NCBI GenBank assembly: GCA_009663005.1
Contig: CM018907.1
Location: 7,952,186-7,977,185 of the forward strand
DNA length: 25,000 nt
Reading direction: 5' to 3'
From: Actinidia chinensis
Taxonomy: Eukaryota; Streptophyta; Magnoliopsida; Ericales; Actinidiaceae
Shown: positions 1 through 10,539 of the stretch, one piece after another
Layout of the letters: every line of letters starts with the position of its first letter
How positions within the stretch are numbered: position 1 is the first letter of the stretch
Position numbers and translations under genes: made by a program
The notes under the pieces: model-generated
Seen by the model: the letters and a program-made list of their open reading frames with translations, nothing else
What the model was told of the DNA's origin: nothing
Databases searched by the model: none

Positions 1-710
1 CATTAGTGCTCCAAAGGCATTACTAGGAATTCATAATGCCATAACCGTTTTCCTAAATGCTGGTTTCTCAACATCCCTCTGACTTCACCTTCATTGATGT
101 ACCAGAACGTAAATCAATCTTCGAAAAGACTTTTGCCCTTTCCACTGATCAAAAAGATCATCCTATCCTTGGTAATGGATACTTGTTTTTAATTGCCACC
201 TTATTCAATTCCCTGTAATCTATACCCAACTTCATGTCCCGTCTTTCTTCTTACAAACAAACTCGTGCGACCCCACGACGACAACTGGTCTTAAAACCCT
301 TTTGTCTAACAACTCTTGCAGTTGTTACTTCAATTCCTTCAACTCTACATGAGCCCATGCGGTACGGTGCCCTTAGAAATCGTTGAGTCCATGGCATACA
401 CTCCATCACAACTCAATTTCCCTATCCACAGGTACCACCCTGGCACCTCCTCAGGGAAAACCTCGGAAAATTCACAAACTACCAGGAATGTCCGCCACAG
501 ACGAGTCCTTTGAACAAATACAACGTCACATTCACAAATACCCTTGCCAACCCTTCCGTAAGAGTCGTTGGGCATAAGCCATAGATCAAAATATGGAGAG
601 TTACTACCTCTCTCCCCCAATCTAACTTCTAGTTTATGTTCTGAATTCTTAGCATTATACTTTATCTTAGGCATGAATTGTAACCCATTCTTGGACAACC
701 ATTCATTCAA
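1..710 (-). pseudogene. Ty3/gypsy protease-RT linker and reverse transcriptase N-terminal half, truncated by window edge
   Basis: An open frame from 710 to 345 contains VVCEFSEVFPEEVPG, close to the 'V..FPDVFPEELPG' element that precedes gypsy RT. Further on, in other frames, come [20 protein letters not shown] (about 160-230) and, at the window edge, YEFLVMPFGA. These are RT fingers and palm motifs; the catalytic YxDD box would lie outside the window. At least three frame changes and some stops interrupt the reading, so it is non-functional as written. Together they are strong family evidence even though no single frame is long. Confidence 0.85.
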
Positions 711-883
711 ATATGCTCAAAATATTCGCATTTCCATTGTATCAGATCTTTAGGTATCATTGTCCTCATCAATCAACACTACAAATCTCGATACCCATTG
801 AACACACAGTCCCCCTAGTCATAGCTTTGACACTACTAACTTAGCCTAATGGTTCAGGTTTCCTATTCAACATATTGCAAGTG

Positions 884-1000
884 TTAGTGACACAATGTGT
901 GTGAAGATCCAGTGTCAAACATACATAAGCGGTAACGAACAAATCCAGTAAAGTACCTGCAACCACGTCCTCGGTTATTTCTGCATCTCCTAGCCTCAGT
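884..1000 (-). pseudogene. Ty3/gypsy aspartic protease remnant
   Basis: The minus-strand frame reads RLCMFDTGSSHTLCH and then stops. The DTG triad with a hydrophobic residue before it and S-S-H after it is the retroviral-type aspartic protease active site (usual form LFDTGATHSFI). It lies between the zinc knuckle and the linker to RT, which is the correct order. The flap and the rest of the domain are not readable in one frame. Confidence 0.72.
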
Positions 1001-1149
1001 GCAAAAGCTCGTCCTTGCCTTCTGGTTATTCACATTTCCATCCCTGTTTTCTGGGTTCCCTGGCCTATTGCCCCCTGGCCTCGCATTCTCTGCTGGCCTC
1101 ACATTCCCCCTTCCTGGACCTCTCCTCGGTGCTATTGCTTCGCTCCAGT

Positions 1150-1300
1150 CTCTGATATTCCTCTTTTGTGTCCCACTTCATTGCAATGGAAAACATCTAA
1201 TCTCATTCCTAACTTCAATCCTGTCCTTCCAGCATACACCCAATGGTATCTTCCACATTTCTGCACACCTGCACTTTGCACCTTTTGATTATTCCCAAAC
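1150..1300 (-). pseudogene. Gag zinc-knuckle (CCHC) remnant
   Basis: Minus-strand reading gives KCGRYHWVYAGRT followed by FHCNEVGHKRG. The spacing CN-x-VGH-K matches the second half of a CX2CX4HX4C knuckle, here with F-H-C where C-x-x-C is usual, so it is damaged. The preceding KCG..H stretch matches the extra 'C.KCGR.H.G.C' knuckle seen in many plant gypsy gag proteins. In an intact element the motif binds the genomic RNA during packaging. Confidence 0.65.
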
Positions 1301-1559
1301 ATTCTCGACTTCATCTCAGGTTTCTGCTTTTTCTGCCCGCTACTTTCCTCTGGCTCCAAAATTTTGTTTCCTCTTCTATCAAAATACTTCTTCCTCTCAT
1401 CTCATCCTGCTCCACAATAATTGCTCTATCTAGCACCTCACATCAGTCGCAATACCAAGGCCTAATAACCCTTTAATTTGTGCCTCAGCCCATCCCCAAA
1501 TCTGGCGGATCCATCTCCATCCGTTGCCACCAAGTGTGCGCAACTCACCAAATTTGGTA

Positions 1560-2150
1560 AACGACTCCCTCATAATCTGCAATAGTCGTTCCCAGTTGTT
1601 TCAAATGCTCAAATCTGAGCACTTAGTTTTCTGTGCACTGCTCCAGGCACAACCTTCTCCCTAAAGATCACTTGACCGAGCCCAATCCATTCGTGGCTCC
1701 CTCACTCCCTTTAATTCCACCACCTACTACTTCCCCTCCAATAGGTACGACCTCAATCTCTACTTTCTGCTGCTCTCGCACATCTAAGCAGTCTAAAGTT
1801 CTCCTCCATAGCCAATATCCAATCATTTGCTTTGATGGATCCATCCCCCACCCTTGAACGTTGGAGGTTTTCAACTTCATAAACTGCCGTACCACGACAA
1901 CACGCTCCTTGGTATAAGAGGGTCCTCCATTACTCCCCTATACTCTGATGTTTCTCCCTGTTGAGTTTTCCCCTCTACTCAAGTCAACTCCGCTAGTCCT
2001 CTTGGGGCTGTGGTGGCTGAAAATGCTGCTTGCAACAATTGTTTGTTGAGGCATCACTGCTCTACCAGGCATCTTTACAATATTCCTCAATTCATTCATC
2101 TGAGGATTATCGTTTCCACCCTCCTGCCCACTCCCTCGAGTATTGTCCAT
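1560..2150 (-). pseudogene. Ty3/gypsy gag remnant
   Basis: The candidate start is the ATG at 2150 on the minus strand, beginning MDNTRGSGQEGG. A second open stretch (1895-1668) has FMKLKTSNVQGWGMDPSK followed by DVREQQKVE. This corresponds to the gag core where a KL.PP.F.G..DP motif precedes a W..E...I segment and an EEQKV motif. Around 1560-1650 a block reads LKQLGTTIADYE, which resembles the gag 'L.QG.M.V.EYE' region. The three pieces lie in different frames, so gag is broken by indels and stops. It would have encoded the capsid protein. Family assignment rests on motif order and on the protease and RT downstream. Confidence 0.7.
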
Positions 2151-2302
2151 TTCGTCATCTACAATTAAAAGAAAACGACCATTAGACTCAGGTTATAGGG
2201 ATCATATAGTATTCATTTCTACTCCTACTAATGCCAAGTATACGACATCCTACCGTGCCTATACCCGACTCAGCTCGATTTACTTAACAAATCCTAACCT
2301 TT

Positions 2303-2315
2303 GCTCTGATACACA
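2303..2315 (-). other. Primer binding site, initiator tRNA-Met type
   Basis: On the minus strand the sequence reads TGTGTATCAGAGC. This is the standard plant PBS TGGTATCAGAGC with one extra T after the first TG. It sits four bases inside the LTR end, as expected for a Ty3/gypsy element, and it fixes both the orientation and the LTR border. Confidence 0.75.
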
Positions 2316-2317
2316 AT

Positions 2318-4612
2318 TGTCCGACCCTACCCGTTTACAACTGGGTCCACCAATAATACAGGCTCGTCCACGTGACCGGCCAGTTGAAATTCGCATCTCA
2401 CTAAGGCCTTTCAACCGATTCAGTTTAGGGTTTTACTAACATCATTCAACATACATTGCTTGATGAAATACATGCGGAAGCACCAAATAAAAATAGAGTC
2501 GACGTGTCAATATATACAACATCGTCATGGTTTCGATATAAAACCACACGGTCTGGCCACAACCGGCACAACCGTCAACGAACTACTGTATCGTTTTAAC
2601 TATACAATTCCAACTATACAAGTTCAAACACAAAAGTTCCTATACTATCAGACAGTACAGGACTATCAAAACTGTACACTAGTGTCACCTGCCTCAGTCC
2701 GCGTCCTCCCTCATTTTCAATCACCTGATTGAATTACGTTTGACAATGTCTTAAGCCTAGGCTAGTGTGAGTAGGTTATATAAACCATACATGCATCCCA
2801 GAAAATATAAAATCAGGTTCATTTAAAACAAAAAAATAAACCACTTTTTGTCAATCCATGGCTCACCTCGGCCCATCCCTTGACTATCAGTCAAAGATCA
2901 ATAAAAATCAATCCCTCCACGGGACTCATGGCTCAGGTACGCCAACTATACATCAAGTTTTACATTCAATTTCGATTGATAATTTTGCGACACACCTAAC
3001 TTTTCACAACACCAGAACATAGGGAGCGACCCTAAACCTTTGGTATGAATTCATCCCACAATCACTCTGGTCATGATCTCCTTATTCATCACCCGCTATA
3101 TTCTCCCCTAGCGCACGGGGAATCGTCTGAACTATGTGGCGACTTTAAAACATCATTTCACAAATACATTTTCATAATTTCATGTATATCAAAACCAAGT
3201 ATGCTTTTAACCATAAAACATATCAGTTTTAAACACAAGCCTGCCTTCAGAATATAAAACGTTACTTTTATGGTCTATGTAATACCATAATAAAAAAACG
3301 ACTCACCGAGAATATGATAAATCTTTCTACCGCCGCAAGCAATGTTTTTGAACTAACATTTCCTGTAATTCGGTCCCTCGTTTAATATTCGAACTGTCAG
3401 ATTAATATCCTCGCTTGCGCAAAAATTTTAACAATTCGATTTTTCTTTTGGCAAACAGTTTAAAATTTTCAAAAACAGTCATTCGGTAATTTATTTTATA
3501 AAAATTCTCAAATTTAATTTGACTCTAATTTATACTGATATACACACATTTATTTACTTACAGTAAAAATATCATAAATTTTAAGTTGGATAACTATTTT
3601 ATCAAAATTGCCAAAACGTTCCACATCCGTTCAAAGTTTCATTGACATTAGTTTAGTTATAATTATTCTACATATCAAAGCTTTTTATACATTCCATGAA
3701 ATTAAATATTAATCACTAACCATATAAATTTTATAACCATATAAAATTATTTTCAGATTTTATAACAGGCGTAACTAAATTTTACAAATTCGTAAACCTT
3801 CCTGTTCAAACTTATTCCTTCCAATTTCAACATCATTTGCAGGTGGGGGGGGGGGGGGGGGGGGGTGGGGGGCGATTTGGACATTTAAGTCGAATTTTTC
3901 AACAAAATGTTCTAAATGAAAGTTTTTTATATAATTTCACTATATTTCTAACTCAATTTAAATCAAGTAATTCGGACTCGTCTCAAAAGTGTATGACGAA
4001 AAACCGCGACTGTTTCCCGTAACAAACAGATTCCAAGTTGGTTTCGAATTTAAATTTTAAAAATTCATATAAATGCTACATTTCAAGGTATTTGAAGGTT
4101 TTAAATCTACTAAACAGTATATTACTACAGACTTAAATAAATATAGATTCAAGAAATTAAAAGAATTGTGATTTTACCGAGGAATCGCTTATTTCTTTTC
4201 GGTTTTCGATCTTCTTTTCTTTCTTTTTCTTCTTCGAGCTTTCTTTCTCTTCTTCCTTTCTTTTGTTTCTTTTTGTTTCTCGGTTTCGTGTGATTTTTAG
4301 GAGGAAGCTGTGTCAGTTTTATAATAGGAGGTTTTTGGCTTGTTGCCTTTACCACATGCCCCACACATGGGTTTTCCCTTCCTTTTGTTTCTTATACACA
4401 CACATACACAACATGCACGCCCCCCACACAGCCACACACAACCTCACAGGCTTAACACGCCCATGCATCGTACCACGTGTCGCACCGGTGTCTTCTTTAT
4501 TGGTGTTCCGTTTTTCTCCTCCTTGTTTTTATCATTTATGCGAAAAATAAAATAAAGAAATTAATACTTCGGTTACTAATTTTATATGTGTTTTCGTGTA
4601 CGGGGTATTACA
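2318..4612 (-). repeat. 5' LTR of the Ty3/gypsy element (about 2.3 kb)
   Basis: Read on the minus strand it starts TGTAATACCCCG at 4612 and ends CGGACA at 2318, giving the usual TG...CA ends. The PBS lies four bases further on. The second LTR is outside the window, so the borders rest on terminal motifs and PBS position, not on an alignment. It contains a G21 run (3845-3865), a CA-rich stretch (about 4393-4440) and a pyrimidine-rich stretch (about 4195-4280, plus strand). The plus-strand ORFs inside it match nothing I recognise. The five bases TCGTA at 4613-4617 are the candidate target-site duplication. Confidence 0.72.
3845..3872 (+). repeat. Poly-G run (G21, T, G6)
   Basis: Twenty-one consecutive G, one T, then six G, inside the gypsy LTR. 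It could be a real homopolymer or a G-quadruplex-forming tract, but length calls in such runs are unreliable. Confidence 0.95.
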
Positions 4613-4617
4613 TCGTA

Positions 4618-5484
4618 TGTCTCCCAGGATTCAATGATCTACTTGAAATCAAAGCACTCGATTTCAGTCTGGCAAACCAAATTTATGTATCGAACTTCTC
4701 TGCTTAGAACAAGAAATATGAATTACAATATGAGATTTGAAGACGCACTTTTTCTAGTAGGTGAAAAATTCATTGTCTTAAACGTTGCTGGGAGAAATCT
4801 CTTATTTATAAGGAATTAAGTGGCTTTTTGGAAGAGATGCACTCTTCAAGAGCAACCTTTCAAAGGAACTTTCGTTTAAAATTAAACTTTGAAGGACTAA
4901 AAATCGAATTAGTTGCAATAGTTCAGGATTAAAACCGAAAAGAGGCAATTATTCGGACTAAATCCGAAACGACGCGACGGTTCTAACCTATCCGGAAAGT
5001 CGCAACTGTTCGGGGACAAAACTGCCTTTACAGAAATTTATTTATTAAAACCGTCCACCACGGGCCGGTCGGGCGGCCGCGTGCGCGCGTGTGGTGTTTT
5101 TGGTCCCATCCATCGAGTCCATAGTCTAGGGCAAAATCACTATAACTCCCCTCCTTCAAAAATTGGTTACCCCTTGGGGCCCACCCAGGAGTGAGATTTT
5201 ACCTTTATATAAAGTACTTTACACTCCAAACTTTTATTCAATGGGGGACAACCTAAAACATCAAGAACACCAAAGTTTACTCTTGTAAGTACCTTACTTT
5301 GATGTCAATTCGTATTCATTAGAATGTTTTCAACAACAAATACGCGATGTTTATCTCCACATATTAGTAAACACTTTGCCACTTGGAACCGCTCAAAAAG
5401 ATTGACGGAACTCAATATTTTTTAGCTCAAAATTAGCCAAAAAATTCTGAAAAATTCCCGGTTTGAAAACCAACTTTTTCAACA
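4618..5484 (-). repeat. Copia 3' LTR (left copy)
   Basis: It aligns along its whole length with 9610-10539. Shared blocks include the stretch from 'CTACTTGAAATCAA' to 'GACGCACTTTTT', the 'CCCCTTGGGGCC' block, the 'GCTCAAAAAGATTGACGG' block and the 'ACTTTTTCAACA' end. Small indels and substitutions are scattered throughout. The right border is CA at 5483-5484, next to a short purine tract on the minus strand (GTGAGGGA), the polypurine tract that precedes a 3' LTR. The left border may be a truncation by the neighbouring gypsy element, not a true LTR end. Confidence 0.83.
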
Positions 5485-6780
5485 TCCCTCACTGAATGAA
5501 ATGCGGAAAGAGCAATGCACAATATGCAAGTATCAAGAGATTAGTTCCTTGAGAAAAATCTTGAAGAGGATAGGTATGCGATTAGCCTTGAACTTCCATT
5601 GTGAAAAAACTATCGGATTTACTAGCTTAATCAGTGAACGTGATGCCTTGAAAACTGTTCAGCCGTTAATGTAAACCAAGGACAATAGAGTTCACACAGA
5701 ATTTTTCGACATACCCTGGGTTATCTTAGTTGGGTTCATTTTGCCCTGAAACATCTCCTGGTTCTTATGAGTGCGCTAGGATTTAGCCTAGTCATTCTCA
5801 CAGGAACCGTAGCACTCGTTCACACTCAATAGTGATTCCATTAAGAGTATCCTGCTATATCTCCACTTGAACTTAATCAGATATAAGAATTAGTAAAAGC
5901 GTTAGAATTAACCTTTCTCACGATGCAGGTCACTACTTTCTTACCATAGGAATAGGATAGAAGATATACTTCTTAGGATCCCAAGGTGAGTCAACACATA
6001 ATTCGGTTCCCTTTGAAACCTAGATCTTGGGATCTCCAGTAATTAGGTAGGGTTGCCATTTATTGAGACTAAATGTGTAGCTTTAGCCCCATTCCCCTAT
6101 GAAATATACACTTGCGCTTCTGAACAGTCCTTTAGTTCATTGGATCCCGCGTATATTATCCTTAGATTTCACATATTCGATAGAAATTATACCACTTGAA
6201 AGCAAGTGTTTAACGGTGTTATGTCGACGACCGACATGATGCGAGATTTACCGTTATACATGTTATTTGTGCTCTGCCTATTGCTGATTTACTATCACAA
6301 TGTATGCATTATTGCAGAGGCAAAAGTTTCGGCCACATGGAATCTCTCTAGGAAATGACGAAGTCATTTGCTTCTTTTCCAAGCTTTATCTAAAAGTAAT
6401 GAATTCCGATTCCATTGTCGTGACTAGCGATGCAAGTTTGCTTGGTTGATTTCCAAGATTACAGCTGCGCCTCATAAGAGTGAAAGACAGATCCTAATGG
6501 ATTTCGAGTCTTTCGTTAGGATTCCAATTAGCATCCAATATCCTTCTAAAACAGCAGGATTATCGAGGTATAGTTCAGCCTTATAGCTTTTTGAGTATCT
6601 GAGATATCCTAAAACTCTACCAAAGATTGCCAGTGACTTTACAAGGATTGTGTGTAAATCATACTTAATTTACAACGGCGTATGCAATATCAGACGTGTG
6701 CAGTTCATTAAGTACATTAGACTTCCAATTGTCTGACATATTATAACTGTGATACATTTTCTCCTTTGTTTTTGGTAGAT
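5485..6780 (-). pseudogene. Copia RNase H / C-terminal RT region, heavily degraded
   Basis: This stretch lies between the RT catalytic box and the polypurine tract of the 3' LTR, where copia elements encode the RT connection and RNase H. I can pick out short in-frame pieces but no clean catalytic motif, so the assignment is largely positional. There are many stops in all minus-strand frames. Confidence 0.5.
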
Positions 6781-7500
6781 GTAAACTTGCATCCACAGGT
6801 GTCCTTGCTGGACGTTCATTATACTTGCCAAAAACTATCAAAGTATCTTTTCAAGTAGTGGTTTGTGACAAGGAGTATCATTCGAGTCTTTAGTAATTTT
6901 TATTCCCAATATACATGGTACTCCCATATCTTTCATGTCAAAAAGTAGTTCCGGCTAACGTGTTCAACATTTTATTGTTGACATAATCATTTCATGATTA
7001 CTACCAATGATGAGCATGTCATAAATACAGACAAACATTACATAGCCTTTCTCTGTATTTTTTAATACACACATTTGCACATTCATTATTTTAAAACCAT
7101 TTGATATATTGCACTATCAAAACTTCTCATGCCGATGTTGGGCGCTTGTTTCAACCATAAGAGATTTAATTAAATTTGCAACTTTTGATTCCTTTCCGGA
7201 GCTTAAAACCATTTCAGTTGTTCTATGATGTAAATCTCTTCATACTAGATCACCATGTCAAGATGCCATTCTGACATCTATTTGAGGAATTTCCAGATTA
7301 TACAATGTTGACAATGGCAATATAGCATTCGTATAGTGCTATTCTTGTCACAGGTAACAGGTGTCAAAATAATCAAGTCCTTCTTTTTGATGAAACCTTA
7401 ACCACAAGTTGGCCTTGTACTCTCAATAGATCCATCTGCATTCATTTTCCTTTTGAATATCCATTTATATCCAAGAGGTTTCGTTCAGGAGAAGATCACC
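6780..7500 (-). pseudogene. Copia reverse transcriptase remnant
   Basis: At 7483-7337 the minus strand reads KPLGYKWIFKRKMNADGSIE and then GFIKKKDLI, the start of the copia RT domain (usual form KPIG.KWVFK.K...DG...KARLVAKGF.Q..G.D). At about 7040-6985 it reads VCIYDMLIIGSNHE, the catalytic box. The normal form is YVDDMLI, and one of the two aspartates has been replaced or lost here. In an intact element this enzyme copies element RNA into DNA. Frameshifts separate the two blocks. Confidence 0.85.
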
Positions 7501-7849
7501 ACTGCACAAGTAGGGTTTTGTAATATAGACTCTACTTCATAATGATGGCTTCTTTCCATAAAGGAGGGCTTCATGGACATGACATAGCTCTTGAGATGTC
7601 TGAATTGAGGTTCATTTTCTAACAAATAAGTTAGAAAATCTGGACCAAAAGATTTTCAAGTTACTTTAATAGTTTGTAAGTTATTTTTTTCATCATCTTT
7701 GTCCTCATTTCTTGATACTACTTATAGTAGTATCATAAGTTCTTTTCATAGAACTTTTCAGGTCTATCCTTCTTAGAAAAAATTTCTTCAAAGAAATCTG
7801 CATTCCTTCATTCAAAATAATAGTCTTTCTCATGTATATCTAGAACGCG

Positions 7850-8300
7850 GATTTATGTATCAAGAAATCGATATGCACTACTATTATCTGCATATCCTAT
7901 GAATATATGGGCTCCACAGTTTGGGTAACCAACTTCATTTGCTTAGGAATAGGCACTGCAACATTTGCTAGACACCCCCACACTTTTAAGAATTTTGTAG
8001 ATAGGGCTCGACCTTTTCACAATTCATAAGGAGTCTTTATTACATTTTTTCGGGGATCTTATTAGAAGTAGTGGCAGAAAGCAATGCTTCTCCCAAAAGT
8101 TAGGTGGTACACCGAACTTATCAACATAAGCCATTTAACATTTCTTCAATGTTCTATTTTTCGTTCAGGCAACCTCATTGCTGTGGAGAATAGGTGCAGT
8201 GCGTTTGATATATAATGCCATGGTCTTTACAGGAACTCATTCAAAGGGGCATCATATTCCATCCACGATCAAATTCTGATGGCTTTACTCTTTTTGCTAA
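7850..8300 (-). pseudogene. Copia integrase core / C-terminal remnant
   Basis: Minus-strand reading near 7985-7905 gives WGCLANVAVPIPKQMKL, the conserved copia segment after the integrase core (WGC.A.V..P..K..K). Near 8100-8040 comes a block resembling 'FWGEALLSATTSNKIPE'. Near 8235-8160 comes 'KDHGIIYQTHCTYSPQQ', matching the region around the third catalytic residue (H....YSPQQNG...R). The catalytic D and E residues cannot be followed in one frame. An intact copy would insert element cDNA into the genome. Confidence 0.82.
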
Positions 8301-8519
8301 GTGATTTTCAACTTCATTCTTATAAACTTTGAAGCATCCAAAGCTTCATCCCTTACTTCGTAGTAAGTACACATGACAATATCTAGTCACTGTTATCGAT
8401 TAAAAGTAATAAAAACGTTTACGGCTCTAGTTGTATGGATTGGAAACACAAATATCAGATGTATTAAATTAAAGGTATTCCGAATTTATTAGAAATTTTG
8501 AAAAGGACTCTATAGTCAT

Positions 8520-8660
8520 TTTTGCTTCAACACATATTCAAATGTGTTATGATAAATTCAAACTTAGGCAAACAATCATAATGACCATCTTTTCAATGAA
8601 TCATAATTACATATCCTAATCTACATGCCAAATCTAAGATGATTCAACAATATTAGTAGA
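8520..8660 (-). pseudogene. Copia GAG-pre-integrase domain remnant
   Basis: The minus strand reads RLGYV followed closely by a block ending LPKFEF. This matches the 'H.RLGH.....L..L.....LP......C..C' domain that precedes integrase. The H and the zinc-binding cysteines are mostly lost. It lies between protease and integrase, as expected. Confidence 0.55.
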
Positions 8661-8994
8661 AGATAGGTTATTTTATTTTATAGAACAAATGCGTTCAACA
8701 TTCAGTATATTTAACTAAAAGCACAGTGCTCAAGTACCCCTTACCAACATTATGTCCCATTTTTAGTGAGTACAAATTTATTGACTCAAAAAACTAATCT
8801 AAACCCCATTCGTACTCACTAATGATCCAGAAAAAAGATTCTACGATTGTCTGGAACATCTAGCACATATGAGATGTGAGTTGTTTTCCAAAGTCGCTTT
8901 AACACACTGTGCCTTTCCCTTCACAATACAAGTTGAGACTTTAGTAATGTATAAATTTCTTCCCATTTGATCACCTTATTATACGAAGTGAATA

Positions 8995-9065
8995 ACTTCA
9001 ATCCGCCCATTCTGATGAGTAGCACAAGTTATCACCCACCATTCTTTCGGATTTCGAACCAATCA
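8995..9065 (-). pseudogene. Copia protease remnant
   Basis: The minus strand reads KEWWVITCATHQ. The copia protease site is normally WW(V/I)D(T/S)GAT.H, so the aspartate and glycine of the active site are altered here. Position and flanks still identify it. About 560 bp separate it from the 5' LTR, too little for a normal gag of about 300 codons. Confidence 0.68.
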
Positions 9066-9069
9066 TATT

Positions 9070-9609
9070 ATTTTCAGATACAAACAAGCCGGAAACAGCA
9101 TATCTGAAATCTCATTAGAGAAAATTCTTTACTCGGTCAAAATGAGAATATTTATTGAAAGAAACCTTGCAAATGGTTAAGACTTTTAAGAGAAAAATTT
9201 TTGCTGGCACAATATTAAAATCTGTTCTATTGAAATTTTTGACTTCCGTCACAATTCATTAGATCGCTGGAAGGGATCACACTCGAATCTAACAGTTATG
9301 GATGAATTAATAAGAAATACAAAATAATTATATATTCAATTTTACCAGAAACAAGATTGTAATTCAAAAAAATATACAAACAGATTAAAAAAATTTTGTC
9401 TTAAGTTTATAAGAAAATTAATCTGTATGTACGTAAGAAGATAAAAATCTGAATAATAATTGTCATAAAATCAAACATTAGAATTGAGAACGTAACCCCC
9501 CCCAATTAAAATATATTATGAAAATCAAAAATGATTGATCGAGGCTTTGTTTAACACAATCTCTTTAGACAAAATTCGCCCTCGCTACGGTGCTACAGTT
9601 GATAGAGTA
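9070..9609. other. Copia leader / residual gag region, AT-rich, no readable coding sequence
   Basis: In an intact copia element this interval would hold gag and the PBS. I see only AT-rich sequence, a C8 run (9496-9503) and no zinc knuckle. Part of it (about 9530-9609) may be the inner end of the 5' LTR if the left LTR is truncated. Confidence 0.45.
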
Positions 9610-10539
9610 TGTCTTTCCGAGGATCAACGACTCTACTTGAAATCAAGCACTTCGACTTTCAAGTTGGCAAACCAAATTTATGTATCGAACTCTTCTTCTT
9701 GAACACGCAAATATGACTTGATCGAATATGAGGATTGAAGACGCACTTTTTTTTTTTTCTTCTGGATAGGTAGAAAAATCGTATCTTAAAACTGCGGAGA
9801 AAATCTCGTTATTTATAAGGAATTAAGTGGCTTTTGGAAGAGATGCAAACTCTGCAAGGAGGCAACATTTTAAAGGAACTTTTTGTTTAAAAAATTTTAA
9901 ACTGAAGGACAAAAATCGAATAGTGGTAATAGTTCAGGAATTAACCGAAAGATGCAATTATTCGGATAAATCGGAAAGTCGCAAACTGTTCGGGGACAAA
10001 AAATGCAATTTACAGAAATTTATTTATAAAAATAAATAAAAAAAATTTCATATAAAAAAATATTAGTATTCAACACACAACCCGCACCAAGCCCAAGCCC
10101 ACGGGAAACGTGTGGTGTTTTTGGTCCAATTCATAAAGTCCATAGTTTAGGCCAAACCCATCATCTCCATAACTCCCTCCTTCAAAAACTGGCGTACCCC
10201 TTGGGGCCAACCCAAGGAGTAGATTTTTACTTTTATTAAAGTGCTTTACACACTCCAAACTTTGATCCAATGTGAGGACAAATCTCAAAACCATCAGAAC
10301 ACCAAAGTTTAAATCTTTCAAGTTACCTACTTTGAGTAATTCTCATTAGTAGCTAAAGATTTTCAACAACCAAATATCGATTGTTCATCTCCACATATGT
10401 AAACAACTTTGCCCACTTGGAAAACCCCCCCCCAAAAACCCGCTCAAAAAGATTGACGGGAACTAAATTATTTTAGCTTAAACTTAGGACAAAAAAATTG
10501 CTAAAAAAATTTCGGGTTGGAAACCTAACTTTTTCAACA
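9610..10539 (-). repeat. Copia 5' LTR (right copy)
   Basis: This is the partner of 4618-5484. It has an extra C9 run (10425-10433) where the left copy reads only a few bases, and a longer T run near 9750. The outer border is 'TTTTTCAACA' at 10539. Homology to the left copy fades at about 9605. If the left copy is truncated, this LTR continues further left than 9610. No clear tRNA-Met PBS is visible just left of 9610, which favours that reading. Confidence 0.8.

Larger units (their letters stand above)
1..4612 (-). mobile_element. Ty3/gypsy LTR retrotransposon, 5' portion, degraded (3' part outside window)
   Basis: The order on the minus strand is LTR (4612 to 2318), PBS (about 2315-2303), gag, zinc knuckle, protease and the start of reverse transcriptase, which leaves the window at base 1. 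That order and the RT-like residues identify Ty3/gypsy. The LTR start (TGTAATACCCCG) and a PBS matching initiator tRNA-Met are typical of plant chromoviruses such as the Tekay/Del group, but the lineage is inferred because integrase and any chromodomain lie outside. All reading frames are interrupted, so the copy cannot encode a working polyprotein as written. It has the same orientation as the copia element that follows it. Confidence 0.88.
4613..10539 (-). mobile_element. Ty1/copia LTR retrotransposon, degraded
   Basis: Two diverged copies of the same sequence, about 870-930 bp, flank an internal region. On the minus strand the motif order is protease, GAG-pre-integrase, integrase, RT, RNase H, then 3' LTR. 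Integrase before RT defines Ty1/copia. The 5' LTR is on the right (9610-10539) and the 3' LTR on the left (4618-5484). The LTR outer end reads TGTTGAAAAAGTT on the minus strand. The internal region is about 4.1 kb, and the space upstream of the protease is too small for a full gag. Every frame is interrupted. The right flank begins GTCTT (10540), which does not match the left-side TCGTA, so no target-site duplication is confirmed. Confidence 0.88.

Noticed and set aside
999..1433. 144-codon plus-strand ORF
   Set aside because: It is antisense to the gypsy zinc-knuckle/protease region, which is readable on the minus strand. Its Phe/Leu/Ser-rich composition is a shadow effect.
4263..4819. Overlapping plus-strand ORFs of 70-95 codons
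   Set aside because: They run across simple CA-rich sequence and LTR ends of two retrotransposons; no domain or conserved start.
10070..10321. 83-codon minus-strand ORF
   Set aside because: It lies entirely within the copia LTR and has no counterpart open frame in the other LTR.
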